From assembly GCA_964619125.1 (NCBI GenBank), contig CAZUCA010000011.1, positions 4,990 through 68,989 on the forward strand: 64,000 nt of DNA. The letters are read 5' to 3'. The notes under the pieces are model-generated. The model was not told where the DNA came from and did no database searches. It saw only the letters and a program-made list of their open reading frames with translations. The position numbers were made by a program, and so were the translations under genes. This document shows positions 17,010 through 24,887 of the stretch, piece by piece. This DNA is from Owenweeksia sp964619125 (GTDB lineage: Bacteria; Bacteroidota; Bacteroidia; Flavobacteriales; Schleiferiaceae). Every line of letters begins with the position of its first letter. Within the stretch, counting starts at the first letter, position 1.

Positions 17010-18349
17010 AGGATAATGGAGTACTCCTCTATTTTTCGGTATAAGGTAGTTAGTCCGATGCCCATAAGCTTAGCCGCTTCGGTTTTATTTCCCTTGGTAT
17101 GGTGTAATACCCTTTGGATATGCAGCTTTTCCATTTCGCTGAGCAAGAAGGAATCGCTCGGGCCAGTGTAGCCATTATTGCCATTGCCAAAGGGCAGCAC
17201 ATCGGGGTCAAGGGTGTCGCTGTCGTTAATGATAAGGGCACGTTCGATAACGTTGCGTAGCTCCCTTACATTACCCTTCCATTCGTGATTGTGAATCACC
17301 TTGGCAAATTCAGCTGACATGGCCGGAGGCTGCCGGTTGAGCTTAAGGCTGATGTTCTCAATAAAACGCTCAGCCAGCAACTGGATGTCACTGCCTCTTT
17401 CGCGCAGGGCCGGCAGGTTAATGGTAAAGGTGCTGAGGCGATAATAAAGGTCCATGCGGAAGCGATCTTCCTTCACCTCATCCTCCAACTGGCGGTTGGT
17501 GGCAGCAATTATGCGCACATCTACCTTGGTTTCTTTGGTGTCCCCCACTTTGAGAAAGGAACCATTTTCGAGCACCCGCAACAGCTTGCTTTGCAACTCC
17601 ATATCCATTTCACCAATTTCATCGAGGAAGAGGGTGCCGCCATCGGCTTCCTCAAAAAGACCTTTTTTGTCTTTGGTGGCACCGGTAAATGAACCGGCTT
17701 TGTGCCCGAAAATTTCACTGGCGAGAATGTCTTTGCCAAAGGCAGAGCAGTTTACCGCCACAAAGTTTTCGCGGCTGCGCTCACTGGCCTGGTGGATGGC
17801 ATTGGCAAACACTTCCTTGCCGGTGCCGGTTTCACCTATCAGCAATACCGAGGTGTCGGTTTTGGCAACCTTGGCACTGAGCTTAATGGCCTGCATCAGC
17901 AAAGGGCTTTCGCCAATGATACTGTCAAAGCTGTAGCGGTCTTGCTCACGTTTCAGCAGGCGGGTGAGTTTCTCGGCCTGGCGTGCTTTTTCCACCGCTT
18001 TTTCGGTGAGGGGAATTATTTTCTCATTGTCGTCGCCCTTGGTGAGGTAGTCAAAGGCGCCATTTTTCATGGCTTTAACACCATCTTTGATGGTGCCATA
18101 AGCGGTGAGGCTTACGATTTCGGTATTGGGGTAGTCCTTCTTGAACTCCGGAATAAACTCCACCCCGTTGCCATCGGGCAGCTTCACGTCACAAAGCACC
18201 AGGTGGAACTTGTTTTTAGCTAACAGTTGCCGGGCTTCCTCCAGGCTTCCGGCCTCTTTTACATCGTATCCCTCAAGGGTTATAATGCGAAAGAGAAGCT
18301 TGCGCAGCTTCTCTTCGTCATCAATAATCAGAATTTTTCCTTTGCTCAT
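17006..18349 (-). CDS. Sigma-54-dependent response regulator (NtrC family)
   Basis: 447 residues: receiver domain (1-120, acidic pocket Asp10-Asp11, phospho-acceptor Asp54), AAA+ domain with Walker A GETGTGKE (about 169-176), the sigma-54 contact loop as GSFTGA, Walker B GGTLFLDEIGEMD, and a C-terminal Fis-type helix-turn-helix ending KLMGIGLTTLYRKIEEY. It should bind enhancer-like sites and open sigma-54 promoters when phosphorylated. It overlaps MscS and the kinase gene by 4 bases each. No convincing -24/-12 promoter was found before this operon, so its targets are probably elsewhere. Confidence 0.93.
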   Translation of the reverse strand: MSKGKILIIDDEEKLRKLLFRIITLEGYDVKEAGSLEEARQLLAKNKFHLVLCDVKLPDGNGVEFIPEFKKDYPNTEIVSLTAYGTIKDGVKAMKNGAFDYLTKGDDNEKIIPLTEKAVEKARQAEKLTRLLKREQDRYSFDSIIGESPLLMQAIKLSAKVAKTDTSVLLIGETGTGKEVFANAIHQASERSRENFVAVNCSAFGKDILASEIFGHKAGSFTGATKDKKGLFEEADGGTLFLDEIGEMDMELQSKLLRVLENGSFLKVGDTKETKVDVRIIAATNRQLEDEVKEDRFRMDLYYRLSTFTINLPALRERGSDIQLLAERFIENISLKLNRQPPAMSAEFAKVIHNHEWKGNVRELRNVIERALIINDSDTLDPDVLPFGNGNNGYTGPSDSFLLSEMEKLHIQRVLHHTKGNKTEAAKLMGIGLTTLYRKIEEYSIIL

Positions 18350-19182
18350 GCAGAACCGTTTTCAGTTGTTTCCTGGAAGATATGTACGTCGCGCTGGGGG
18401 AAGGGAATGCTTATTCCTTCGGCGTCGAAAGCTTTTTTAACCTTTTCGGGGAAGTTATTATAGATATCCCAAAAATCCGAATTTTTTGCCCAGGCCCGCA
18501 CCCTGAAGTTAACCGAACTGTCGGCCAGGGCCTCAATAAAGATTACCAGCTCCGGTTCGGCCAGAATGCGGTCGTCTTCCTTAACCAAACGTTCCAGGAT
18601 GGATTTGGCTTTGTCAATGCTGTCATCATAACCAATGCCAAAGGTCATGTCGAGGCGGCGGGTGTCGTGAAAGCTGTAGTTGGTAACTGAGTTGTTGCTG
18701 AGGTCACCGTTGGGGATTATTACTTCCTGGTTGCTGACGGTGGTGAGGTAGGTGTAAAAGATCTGGATCTCGCGCACGGTGCCGGAGTGAGTGCCGTTGT
18801 CGATAAAATCGCCCACCTTAAATGGTTTTAGCAATAGGATCAGTACTCCACCGGCAAAGTTGGCCAGGCTACCCTGCAGGGCCAGGCCCACCGCCAGTCC
18901 GGCGGCACCAAGTACTGCCACAAAGGAGGTCATCTCCACCCCCACCATGGAGGCAATGGTGATAAAGAGTAAAATCTGGAAAAGAGCCGCGATAATGGTA
19001 CGCAGGAAAGGTTTCAGAGAGGGATCCACATCGCGTTTGTTCATGGTGCGATCCACCAGTTTCATCATCCGCTTTATAAGCCAAAGGCCGATGATAAGTA
19101 CCACAATGGCCAGCAAGATCTTGCCGCCATATACTACTGCCAATTCTTTAACACGTTCCATGTAGCCGTCTAAGCGCTCCAT
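18346..19182 (-). CDS. Small-conductance mechanosensitive channel, MscS family
   Basis: Releases solutes through the inner membrane on osmotic downshock. 278 residues with three N-terminal membrane helices (about 19-41, 65-84, 88-122). The third carries the pore sequence GLAVGLALQGSLANFAGG, followed by the beta domain (KPFKVGDFI, about 121-129) and a cytoplasmic vestibule to the C-terminus. It is the first gene of the operon with a sigma-54 regulator and a histidine kinase, an uncommon pairing that suggests envelope or osmotic sensing feeds the two-component pair. A TAnnTTT-like box (TATTTTTC, minus strand) lies upstream but is imperfect. Confidence 0.92.
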   Translation of the reverse strand: MERLDGYMERVKELAVVYGGKILLAIVVLIIGLWLIKRMMKLVDRTMNKRDVDPSLKPFLRTIIAALFQILLFITIASMVGVEMTSFVAVLGAAGLAVGLALQGSLANFAGGVLILLLKPFKVGDFIDNGTHSGTVREIQIFYTYLTTVSNQEVIIPNGDLSNNSVTNYSFHDTRRLDMTFGIGYDDSIDKAKSILERLVKEDDRILAEPELVIFIEALADSSVNFRVRAWAKNSDFWDIYNNFPEKVKKAFDAEGISIPFPQRDVHIFQETTENGSA

Positions 19183-19253
19183 ACACAGTTGGTTTAGATT
19201 TATGAAAAATACACAAGCGGTAACACTTTGCCTGCGCTTTTGATCGATCGAAA

Positions 19254-20228
19254 TTATTTATTTCTGCTGATGACGTAGTCAGCCAGGTCTCGCAGTGATT
19301 GCTGAGCGGCATTTTGCGGATAGCCTTCGAGAATATTCAATGCCTGCTGGTAATATGATTGCATTTGCTCTTCGGCGTAGCGCATGCCTCCCAGTTCCTT
19401 TACCATTTGCATTACCTCTGCCACTTTTTTGCGATCGCGATTGTGGCGCTTCACCACCTTCATCATAAAGCGCTTCTGCTTTTTAGTGGCCTGTTGCAGC
19501 GCGTAGATCAGGGGCAGGGTCATTTTTTGCTCCTTGATATCGATGCCACTGGGCTTACCGGTTTTGGCCTCGTGCTCATAATCAAAGAGGTCGTCTTTGA
19601 TCTGGAAGGCAATCCCCAACAACTCGCCGAAGCGCTGCATCTTATCCACATCCTGACCATTCATGCCCACCGAAGCGGCACCTACGCCACAGCAGGAGGC
19701 CAGCAGGGAAGCGGTTTTTTGGCGGATAATTTCGAAGTAGACATCTTCAGTGATATCGAGCTTGCGCGCCTTTTCTATTTGCAGCAGTTCACCTTCGCTC
19801 ATCTCCCGCACGGCCGTGCTCACAATTTTCAGGAGTTGGTGCTCCTCGTTGTCTACCGATAGCAGCAGTACCCGGCTCAGGAGGTAATCTCCTACCAGTA
19901 CGGCAATTTTATTCTTCCAAAGAGCATTGATAGAGAAAAATCCGCGCCGGCGATCGGCATCATCCACCACGTCGTCGTGTACCAATGTGGCGGTGTGCAT
20001 CAGTTCCACCAGGGCCGCACCCCGGTAGGTGCTTTCATTGGTATCGCCCAGCATTTTGGCGGTGAGGAAAACCATCATTGGTCTGAGTTGCTTGCCCTTA
20101 CGCTTGTAAATGTAGTAGGTGATGCGATCGAGCAGCGCCACCTTGCTGGACATATATTCCCTGAACTTCGGCTCAAAGGCCTCCATCTCTTCCCGGATGG
20201 GAAGCTTTATTTGATCAAGTCGCGACAT
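19254..20228 (-). CDS. Polyprenyl (octaprenyl-type) diphosphate synthase
   Basis: Condenses isopentenyl diphosphate onto an allylic primer to make the long chain used for menaquinone or ubiquinone-type side chains or undecaprenyl carriers. 324 residues. The first aspartate-rich motif is HDDVVDDADRRRG (Asp85, Asp86, Asp89) and the second is FQIKDDLFDYE (about 217-227). GKQLRP (45-50) and GEYLL-like VGDYLLSR are also present. The residues before the first motif (HTATL) are small, which fits a long-chain product. An upstream -7 box would give a nearly leaderless transcript. Confidence 0.93.
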   Translation of the reverse strand: MSRLDQIKLPIREEMEAFEPKFREYMSSKVALLDRITYYIYKRKGKQLRPMMVFLTAKMLGDTNESTYRGAALVELMHTATLVHDDVVDDADRRRGFFSINALWKNKIAVLVGDYLLSRVLLLSVDNEEHQLLKIVSTAVREMSEGELLQIEKARKLDITEDVYFEIIRQKTASLLASCCGVGAASVGMNGQDVDKMQRFGELLGIAFQIKDDLFDYEHEAKTGKPSGIDIKEQKMTLPLIYALQQATKKQKRFMMKVVKRHNRDRKKVAEVMQMVKELGGMRYAEEQMQSYYQQALNILEGYPQNAAQQSLRDLADYVISRNK

Positions 20229-20235
20229 TGGCAGC

Positions 20236-20243
20236 CAAAGGTA
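20236..20243 (-). promoter_or_regulatory. Candidate -7 element for the polyprenyl synthase gene
   Basis: Minus-strand TACCTTTG, a perfect TAnnTTTG, ends only 7 bases before the ATG. No TTG is seen at the expected -33 distance. Confidence 0.45.
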
Positions 20244-20324
20244 ATAGCATGGATTAATAAAAGAAATACCTCGGAAGTTTTATCCGGAAAAGCTGCCAGG
20301 CGGCGGATTGGGTTGGCATTTAGA

Positions 20325-20355
20325 ACAAAAACCCGCTGATGGCATAGCGGAGTTT
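20325..20355 (-). terminator. Intrinsic terminator after the Cys/His-rich lipoprotein gene
   Basis: AAACCCGCT (20329-20337) pairs with AGCGG-A-GTTT (20346-20355) with a single bulged A and an 8-nt loop. On the minus strand the hairpin is followed by a T-run (A-run 20327-20331 on the plus strand). It lies about 20 bases beyond the lipoprotein stop codon. Confidence 0.55.
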
Positions 20356-20375
20356 GTAGGTTGATGATAAAGAGA

Positions 20376-21056
20376 TTAGTGCCGGCAGCGCTGATGAAAA
20401 CTAAGCCAAAGGCGCCATTGCCGCTGGTTGAGAATTTGCTGTAGCTGGCTAAGGAAATCGTGGTGACAGCTGCGAAGGGCCTGCAACAAGCGGCGCTGGT
20501 CAGGCAGGTCGAACAGGGCCTGACGGGTTTTTTGATTGAGCTGATTCATTGCACGCTCTAGCTGATGACGGTTGATTTTGCCGTGGCGAAAATCTTCCAT
20601 TAAGTTATGACGGGCGTTACGGGCACGCTCTATAATTTTATGATGATGCCTTTTTATTTGTGCATAAATGGAGCGGCTGCAGTGGTGGCGGGCAATAAGG
20701 GCCCGCTTAAGCTGGGTTTGTTGAGAAGTACTTAACTGCAGGCTGTCAAGGAGGTGGTCGCGATCACAGTGGCGTAAGGGGTGATGATTTAGTAAGGTGG
20801 ATAGCTCCATGTGCTCGCTGAGGTCGGCATCCAGGTCGGTAGGCATGCCGTCAGCCACAATCTGAAATTCCTGCTCTTCACTGGCTTCAATAACCAGTGG
20901 TGCGGTCAGCAAGTCAAGCCCGGGCATTTCGTAAGCGTTCTGATGGTCTGTGGCAGTAGTGATGTTCTGATCACTTTCCTTATTACAAGCCGGAATAATA
21001 AAGATGGCAAGAAGAGTGAAAATCGGCAGCAATACTTTTATGCGCGAATTTTTCAT
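20376..21056 (-). CDS. Cys/His-rich putative lipoprotein, Spy/CpxP-like helical protein
   Basis: 226 residues. A signal peptide with lipobox IPAC puts the lipid-bearing cysteine at residue 24. After an acidic linker (25-85), the rest is basic, helical and very rich in His and Gln. LQLSTSQQTQL (106-116) and LQQILNQRQWRL (205-216) resemble the LTxxQ-type repeats of the Spy/CpxP periplasmic chaperone and metal-stress family, but I do not recognise a close family. Four further cysteines (97, 126, 197, 224) each sit beside His residues (HCDRDH, HHCS, SCHH, RCRH). Metal or redox binding is an inference. It is a single gene, with a terminator downstream. Confidence 0.6.
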   Translation of the reverse strand: MKNSRIKVLLPIFTLLAIFIIPACNKESDQNITTATDHQNAYEMPGLDLLTAPLVIEASEEQEFQIVADGMPTDLDADLSEHMELSTLLNHHPLRHCDRDHLLDSLQLSTSQQTQLKRALIARHHCSRSIYAQIKRHHHKIIERARNARHNLMEDFRHGKINRHQLERAMNQLNQKTRQALFDLPDQRRLLQALRSCHHDFLSQLQQILNQRQWRLWLSFHQRCRH

Positions 21057-21169
21057 GAGGGTTTAATTTACAGGTTCTGGCTACTTGGATAGGCTTACGT
21101 GCAAAAGGTTTAATTCCTCAAGTTAAACAATGTAAGGGTAAACGGCCGCGCTTTAGCTGGTTAACAGTA

Positions 21170-21961
21170 TCAACTACTAACCGCCACCTCATTCTTATTG
21201 GCCAGTTGCCCGCAGGCGGCATCGATATCCTTGCCGCGGCTGCGCCTGATCTTGGCAATGATACCAGCCTTCTCAAGCGCGTCGATATGTTGCTGGTAAA
21301 CGGCCTCGGAAGCTTTTTGGAAGCGGGGATCGTCGGTGGGGTTGTATTCGATCAAATTCACCTTACAGGGAACGTGGTGGCAAAATTTCACCAAGGCTTC
21401 GATATCCTTAGGTTGGTCATTTACACCTTCCCAAACCACATATTCGTAAGTAACGCGGCGGCCGGTTTTGGCGTACCAGTACTTGAGCGCCTCAGCCAGG
21501 TCGGCTACCGGGTTGGCCTTGTTTATAGGCATGATGGAATCCCGGACTTCGTCCAGGGCCGAGTGCAGCGACAGGGCCAGGTTGAANNNNNNNNNNNNNN
21601 NNNNNNNNNNNNNNNNNNNNNNNNNNNNNNNNNNNNNNNNNNNNNNNNNNNNNNNNNNNNNNNNNNNNNNNNNNNNNNNNNNNNNNACCACTTTACCGTC
21701 GTAGAGGCGCACCGCATTTTTGATGGTACCGTCGGAGCTGCGCTGCATCTCATCAACCCGGATGTGGTTGATTACAAATTCGGCTTCCATTTTTTCACGG
21801 AGGGAGAGCGAAAGGTTGGTCATGGCGTCAAAGTCCTTGGCACCTTTTTGCCACAGCCATTCATACACCTGGGTAGCCCTGAATTTGGGCTCGCCAATCG
21901 ACAAAAAATATTCCTGCAGCTGTTCCCGGGTCAGGGCCCTGATATCCTTCTTGTTCTCCAT
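21170..21961 (-). CDS. rlmN: 23S rRNA (adenine-2503) methyltransferase, interrupted by an assembly gap
   Basis: Radical-SAM enzyme methylating A2503 of 23S rRNA (and a tRNA adenine). The N-terminal part (about 91 residues, with TREQLQEYFLSIGEPKFRA and YEWLWQKG) and the C-terminal part (FNLALSLHSA, YEYVVWEGVNDQ, NLIEYNPTDDPRF, RSRGKDIDAACGQLA) are clear, with the catalytic Cys in AACGQLA. The central part, including the CxxxCxxC cluster motif, is lost in 100 N. Family length is about 345 residues, so roughly 120 residues are missing and the true gap is probably near 370 bases rather than 100. Confidence 0.93.
   Translation of the reverse strand: MENKKDIRALTREQLQEYFLSIGEPKFRATQVYEWLWQKGAKDFDAMTNLSLSLREKMEAEFVINHIRVDEMQRSSDGTIKNAVRLYDGKVXXXXXXXXXXXXXXXXXXXXXXXXXXXXXXXXXXFNLALSLHSALDEVRDSIMPINKANPVADLAEALKYWYAKTGRRVTYEYVVWEGVNDQPKDIEALVKFCHHVPCKVNLIEYNPTDDPRFQKASEAVYQQHIDALEKAGIIAKIRRSRGKDIDAACGQLANKNEVAVSS
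21587..21686. other. Assembly gap of exactly 100 N
   Basis: One hundred undetermined bases inside rlmN. The round length is the usual placeholder for a scaffold gap of unknown size. Confidence 0.98.
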
Positions 21962-21966
21962 CGCGG

Positions 21967-21974
21967 CAAAATTA
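21967..21974 (-). promoter_or_regulatory. Candidate -7 element for rlmN
   Basis: Minus-strand TAATTTTG, a perfect TAnnTTTG, ends 5 bases before the ATG at 21961. No TTG is seen at the -33 distance. Confidence 0.4.
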
Positions 21975-22013
21975 CAAGGAAATTATGAGCCTGATCGTTC
22001 GCGTTAATCCTGC

Positions 22014-23372
22014 TTAGAGGTTGAAGCTAAGACGAAAGCGGGTTTGCTCGTTGGGAATGGAGTGCACGCTGATGGAGCCATTGTGGATCTGCATAATGTT
22101 TTTCGAAAGGGTAAGCCCGATACCGGTACCATTTTTACGGGTGCTGAAAAAGGGGATAAACACTGAGGGGAGGATGTCTTCAGGGATGCCGGCCCCATTG
22201 TCAGACACCTCGATGATAAGGTGGTTTTCGGTTACCTGGGCCTGTAAGTCAATGCGGGCATCTTCGCGGGCCTCACAGGAGTAAATGGCATTGCTGATCA
22301 GGTTGATCAGTACCTGTTCTATCATTTTGCGATCGGCGCGCAGCTGTAATTTCTGATGCGGCAGCTCTGCATTTAGCACGACCCCTTTTTGCTGTGCCTG
22401 GCTTTTCATCAGGGTAGTGACTTCTTCAAAGAGATCACGTAGCTTGAAGTTCTCGTAATGAGGGGCCGGCAATTTGGTAAGCTTGCGGTATTCCTCTACA
22501 AAGCCAAGCATACCCCGGCTACGCTTGATAATGGTGTCGAGGGCCAGTAGAATGTCATCGATCCTCTCCTCGTCAATTTCCTGGGAGGGCAGGGGCTCTC
22601 CTTTTTCATTGGTCAGCAGGTTTTTAACCGTTTCTGACAGGGAGGTCACCGGGGTAACGGAATTCATCACTTCATGCGCCAAAATGCGGATGAGCTTATG
22701 CCAGGCATCGATTTCTTTTTGTTCAATTTCGTTTTTGAGATCCGAAAAGGAAATCAGGTGATAATTGGTGCCCAGCAGGTTTATATGCTCGAGGTCGAGG
22801 TAAAACTCGCGATTGCCATTGCCACTGTCGAGTTCGATCAGTTTGCGCCCCTGAAAGCTGAAGTTATCAAGCTGACGGGCAAATTGGGTGGCCTTCTTTT
22901 CAAACATTTGCCAGTGCCGGAAATGAGGGATTTTCAGCATGGCCTGTGCGGCCTGGTTCAGCAAGATTACCCGGCCACTGTCATCCACGATAATCAGCCC
23001 CAGTTTGATGTTCTCAAGGGCCAGTTTCAGCAGCTCACTCTGGCTTTCTTTTTCCGCCTTTGAGGAGCGCACGGTTTCAATCAGGTTTTTAAAACTTTGG
23101 TCGAGCTCCTTAAAGGCACCACCCAGCTTGGCGTTATTAAAGCTTACCGCGTAGTCACCGTAATTAAGGGCTTCCAGAAATTTCTGCAGTTCACGGTTGG
23201 TTTTATTCACAAAATAAATAAGCTCTATCAACTGTACCAACAGAATTATCAGCAACAATACCGGGGTAAAGAGAAGCTCAAAGTTTTGCCAGATAAAGGC
23301 GAGGGTTAGGGTGTTGACCAGCATCAGGATCACCCGCAGGCTAATCAGCAGGTTAAATCGTTTAGAGGCCAT
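22014..23372 (-). CDS. Sensor histidine kinase of the sigma-54 pair
   Basis: 452 residues: two N-terminal membrane helices close together (about 8-26 and 31-52) with almost no periplasmic loop, a HAMP-like or linker region, a PAS-like domain (about 110-215), HisKA with His233 in LAHEVMNSVTP, and an ATPase domain with NLISNAIYSCEA, DNGAGIP and GTGIGLTLSKN. The near absence of an external domain suggests it senses a membrane or cytoplasmic signal. Its start overlaps the end of the response-regulator gene by 11 bases, so the two are co-transcribed and should form a phosphorelay pair. Confidence 0.92.
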   Translation of the reverse strand: MASKRFNLLISLRVILMLVNTLTLAFIWQNFELLFTPVLLLIILLVQLIELIYFVNKTNRELQKFLEALNYGDYAVSFNNAKLGGAFKELDQSFKNLIETVRSSKAEKESQSELLKLALENIKLGLIIVDDSGRVILLNQAAQAMLKIPHFRHWQMFEKKATQFARQLDNFSFQGRKLIELDSGNGNREFYLDLEHINLLGTNYHLISFSDLKNEIEQKEIDAWHKLIRILAHEVMNSVTPVTSLSETVKNLLTNEKGEPLPSQEIDEERIDDILLALDTIIKRSRGMLGFVEEYRKLTKLPAPHYENFKLRDLFEEVTTLMKSQAQQKGVVLNAELPHQKLQLRADRKMIEQVLINLISNAIYSCEAREDARIDLQAQVTENHLIIEVSDNGAGIPEDILPSVFIPFFSTRKNGTGIGLTLSKNIMQIHNGSISVHSIPNEQTRFRLSFNL

Positions 23373-24723
23373 ATTTTTCCATTCTTCGGTAAAGGGCGGC
23401 CCGGGTCAATCCCAGTTCTTTGGCCGCTTTGGAGATATTGCCCTGGTATTGTTCAATAGCCTTGCTAACCAGGTGTTTTTCCATTTCCTCGAGATTGAGG
23501 CCATTGGGTTGACCCTGGTTGCTCTCGCTCAGGCTGAGGTTAAAGTGACCGATTTCGCTATTGTCATTTAAAATAACGGCGCGTTCCATGGTGTGCTCCA
23601 GCTCCCTGATGTTACCGGGCCAGTGGTAATCACAGAGCCTGTCTATTGCCTCATGGCTGAGCTTCATCTCATCCTTATGGTATTTTCGGCTAAAGCGTTC
23701 CAGGAAGCGCTTTGCCAGCACCGGAATATCTTCCTTGCGTTCACGCAATGGCGGTACCGTAATTTCCACCGTGTTGATGCGGTAGAGCAGGTCCTGGCGA
23801 AACTTACCATCCTTTACCATATCGTAGATGGGCATATTGGTGGCGCAAATAAGGCGTACATCGATGGGGCGCTCCTTGTTTTCGCCTAAGCGTATCACCT
23901 TGCGATTTTGCAGCGCAGTGAGCAGCTTAGATTGCAGGGGGAGATCCAGGTTGCCTATTTCATCGAGAAAGAGGGTGCCCTCATGGGCAGTTTCAAAGCG
24001 GCCGGCTTTGTCTTCAGAAGCATCGGTAAAAGCCCCTTTCTTATGGCCAAACAGCTCACTTTCAAAGAGGGTGTTGCTTACCGATCCCAGGTCAACGGTA
24101 ATGAAGGAGTTTTTATGGCGCTGAGAAAGGCGGTGCAGGGCCATGGCCAGCACGCTTTTACCGGTACCGTTTTCACCTAGTAAAATTACATTGGCATCGG
24201 TAGCCGCTACCTTCTCAATGGTTTTCATCAGGTTTTTCATCACGGCGCTGCGGGTCACAAAATCCTGTTCGCTGAGCCCGATGCTGCGCTCGAGGGTTTC
24301 CCTGGTTTGCTCCAGTCGCTCCACCTTTTGCTTTTCCTGGCTCAGGGCCAGGCCATTCTTAATGGTGCTCAGCAGCTTTTCGTTGGTCCAGGGCTTCAGC
24401 ACAAAATCGTAGGCGCCTTTTTTAATGGCCTGCACGGCCAGCTCCACCTCTCCATAGGCGGTCATCAATATTACCTGGGTTTCGGGACTCACATTTTTAA
24501 TGTGGTCGAGCCAGTACAAGCCTTCGCGCCCGTCATTGGTGCCCTTCCTGAAATTCATGTCGAGAAGAATCAGGTCGGGAGAAATGCGGCTTAACAGTTG
24601 GTTTAGCTCGCCGGGGTTGGAGGAGGTTTGCACCTTGCGGAAATGTTGTTTCAGCAAAAGACGGGCGCTGGTAAGCACGTCTTCATCATCATCAACGATC
24701 AGGATGGTATGAGGGCTAAGCAT
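23362..24723 (-). CDS. Sigma-54-dependent response regulator with GAFTDA loop
   Basis: 453 residues: receiver (1-125, acidic residues Asp11-Asp13, phospho-acceptor Asp55), AAA+ domain with Walker A GENGTGKS, the sigma-54 contact loop as GAFTDA (bases 24019-24036), Walker B GTLFLDEIGNLD, and a C-terminal Fis-type helix-turn-helix (KELGLTRAALYRRMEKYGL). The usual loop is GAFTGA; the Gly-to-Asp change is seen in other NtrC-family proteins. The first gene of the regulator-kinase pair, it is divergent from a small secreted protein gene with a -24/-12 promoter. Two 14-bp dyads lie 22-57 bases upstream of its ATG and are its best candidate binding sites, which would also give autoregulation. Confidence 0.93.
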   Translation of the reverse strand: MLSPHTILIVDDDEDVLTSARLLLKQHFRKVQTSSNPGELNQLLSRISPDLILLDMNFRKGTNDGREGLYWLDHIKNVSPETQVILMTAYGEVELAVQAIKKGAYDFVLKPWTNEKLLSTIKNGLALSQEKQKVERLEQTRETLERSIGLSEQDFVTRSAVMKNLMKTIEKVAATDANVILLGENGTGKSVLAMALHRLSQRHKNSFITVDLGSVSNTLFESELFGHKKGAFTDASEDKAGRFETAHEGTLFLDEIGNLDLPLQSKLLTALQNRKVIRLGENKERPIDVRLICATNMPIYDMVKDGKFRQDLLYRINTVEITVPPLRERKEDIPVLAKRFLERFSRKYHKDEMKLSHEAIDRLCDYHWPGNIRELEHTMERAVILNDNSEIGHFNLSLSESNQGQPNGLNLEEMEKHLVSKAIEQYQGNISKAAKELGLTRAALYRRMEKYGL

Positions 24724-24744
24724 GCTGTGAAAGTAGTTAATAGT

Positions 24745-24780
24745 GTTCGAAACCGAACGAAATAGTGTTCGAAAGTGAAC
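24745..24780. promoter_or_regulatory. Two tandem 14-bp dyads, likely activator (enhancer) sites
   Basis: GTTCGAAACCGAAC (24745-24758) and GTTCGAAAGTGAAC (24767-24780) are each a GTTC...GAAC inverted repeat, and they lie within a 14-bp direct repeat (AATAGTGTTCGAAA at 24739 and 24761). The centres are 22 bases apart, about two helical turns. They lie about 86 and 108 bases before the predicted sigma-54 transcription start at 24860, the usual place for NtrC-type enhancer sites, and next to the regulator gene itself. Confidence 0.75.
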
Positions 24781-24833
24781 ATTATTTTATGGTATCAAAA
24801 ATTAAAGCGCTGATAATCAGTGGTTGAATTTTC

Positions 24834-24848
24834 AGGCACGGCCTTCGC
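24834..24848 (+). promoter_or_regulatory. Sigma-54 (-24/-12) promoter for the small secreted protein gene
   Basis: AGGCACGGCCTTCGC matches the TGGCAC-N5-TTGC consensus at GGCAC, the first T of TT and the GC. GG (24835-24836) and GC (24847-24848) are exactly 10 bases apart, as required. The predicted start is near 24860, 28 bases before the ATG. A divergent sigma-54 activator gene and paired upstream dyads make the assignment strong by context. Confidence 0.8.
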
Positions 24849-24887
24849 CTATAGGATTGGCAACTAAAACATAAAACTGAAAAAACT

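Noticed and set aside
19183..19253. Possible sigma-54 promoter upstream of MscS
   Set aside because: A GGCAA...GC pair is present on the minus strand, but the GG and GC are 12 rather than 10 bases apart and the rest does not fit, so it fails the spacing test.
19238..19253. GATCGATC-containing palindrome near the polyprenyl synthase stop
   Set aside because: Short and made of a simple repeated restriction-like word. Expected by chance; no gene starts nearby that would use it as an operator.
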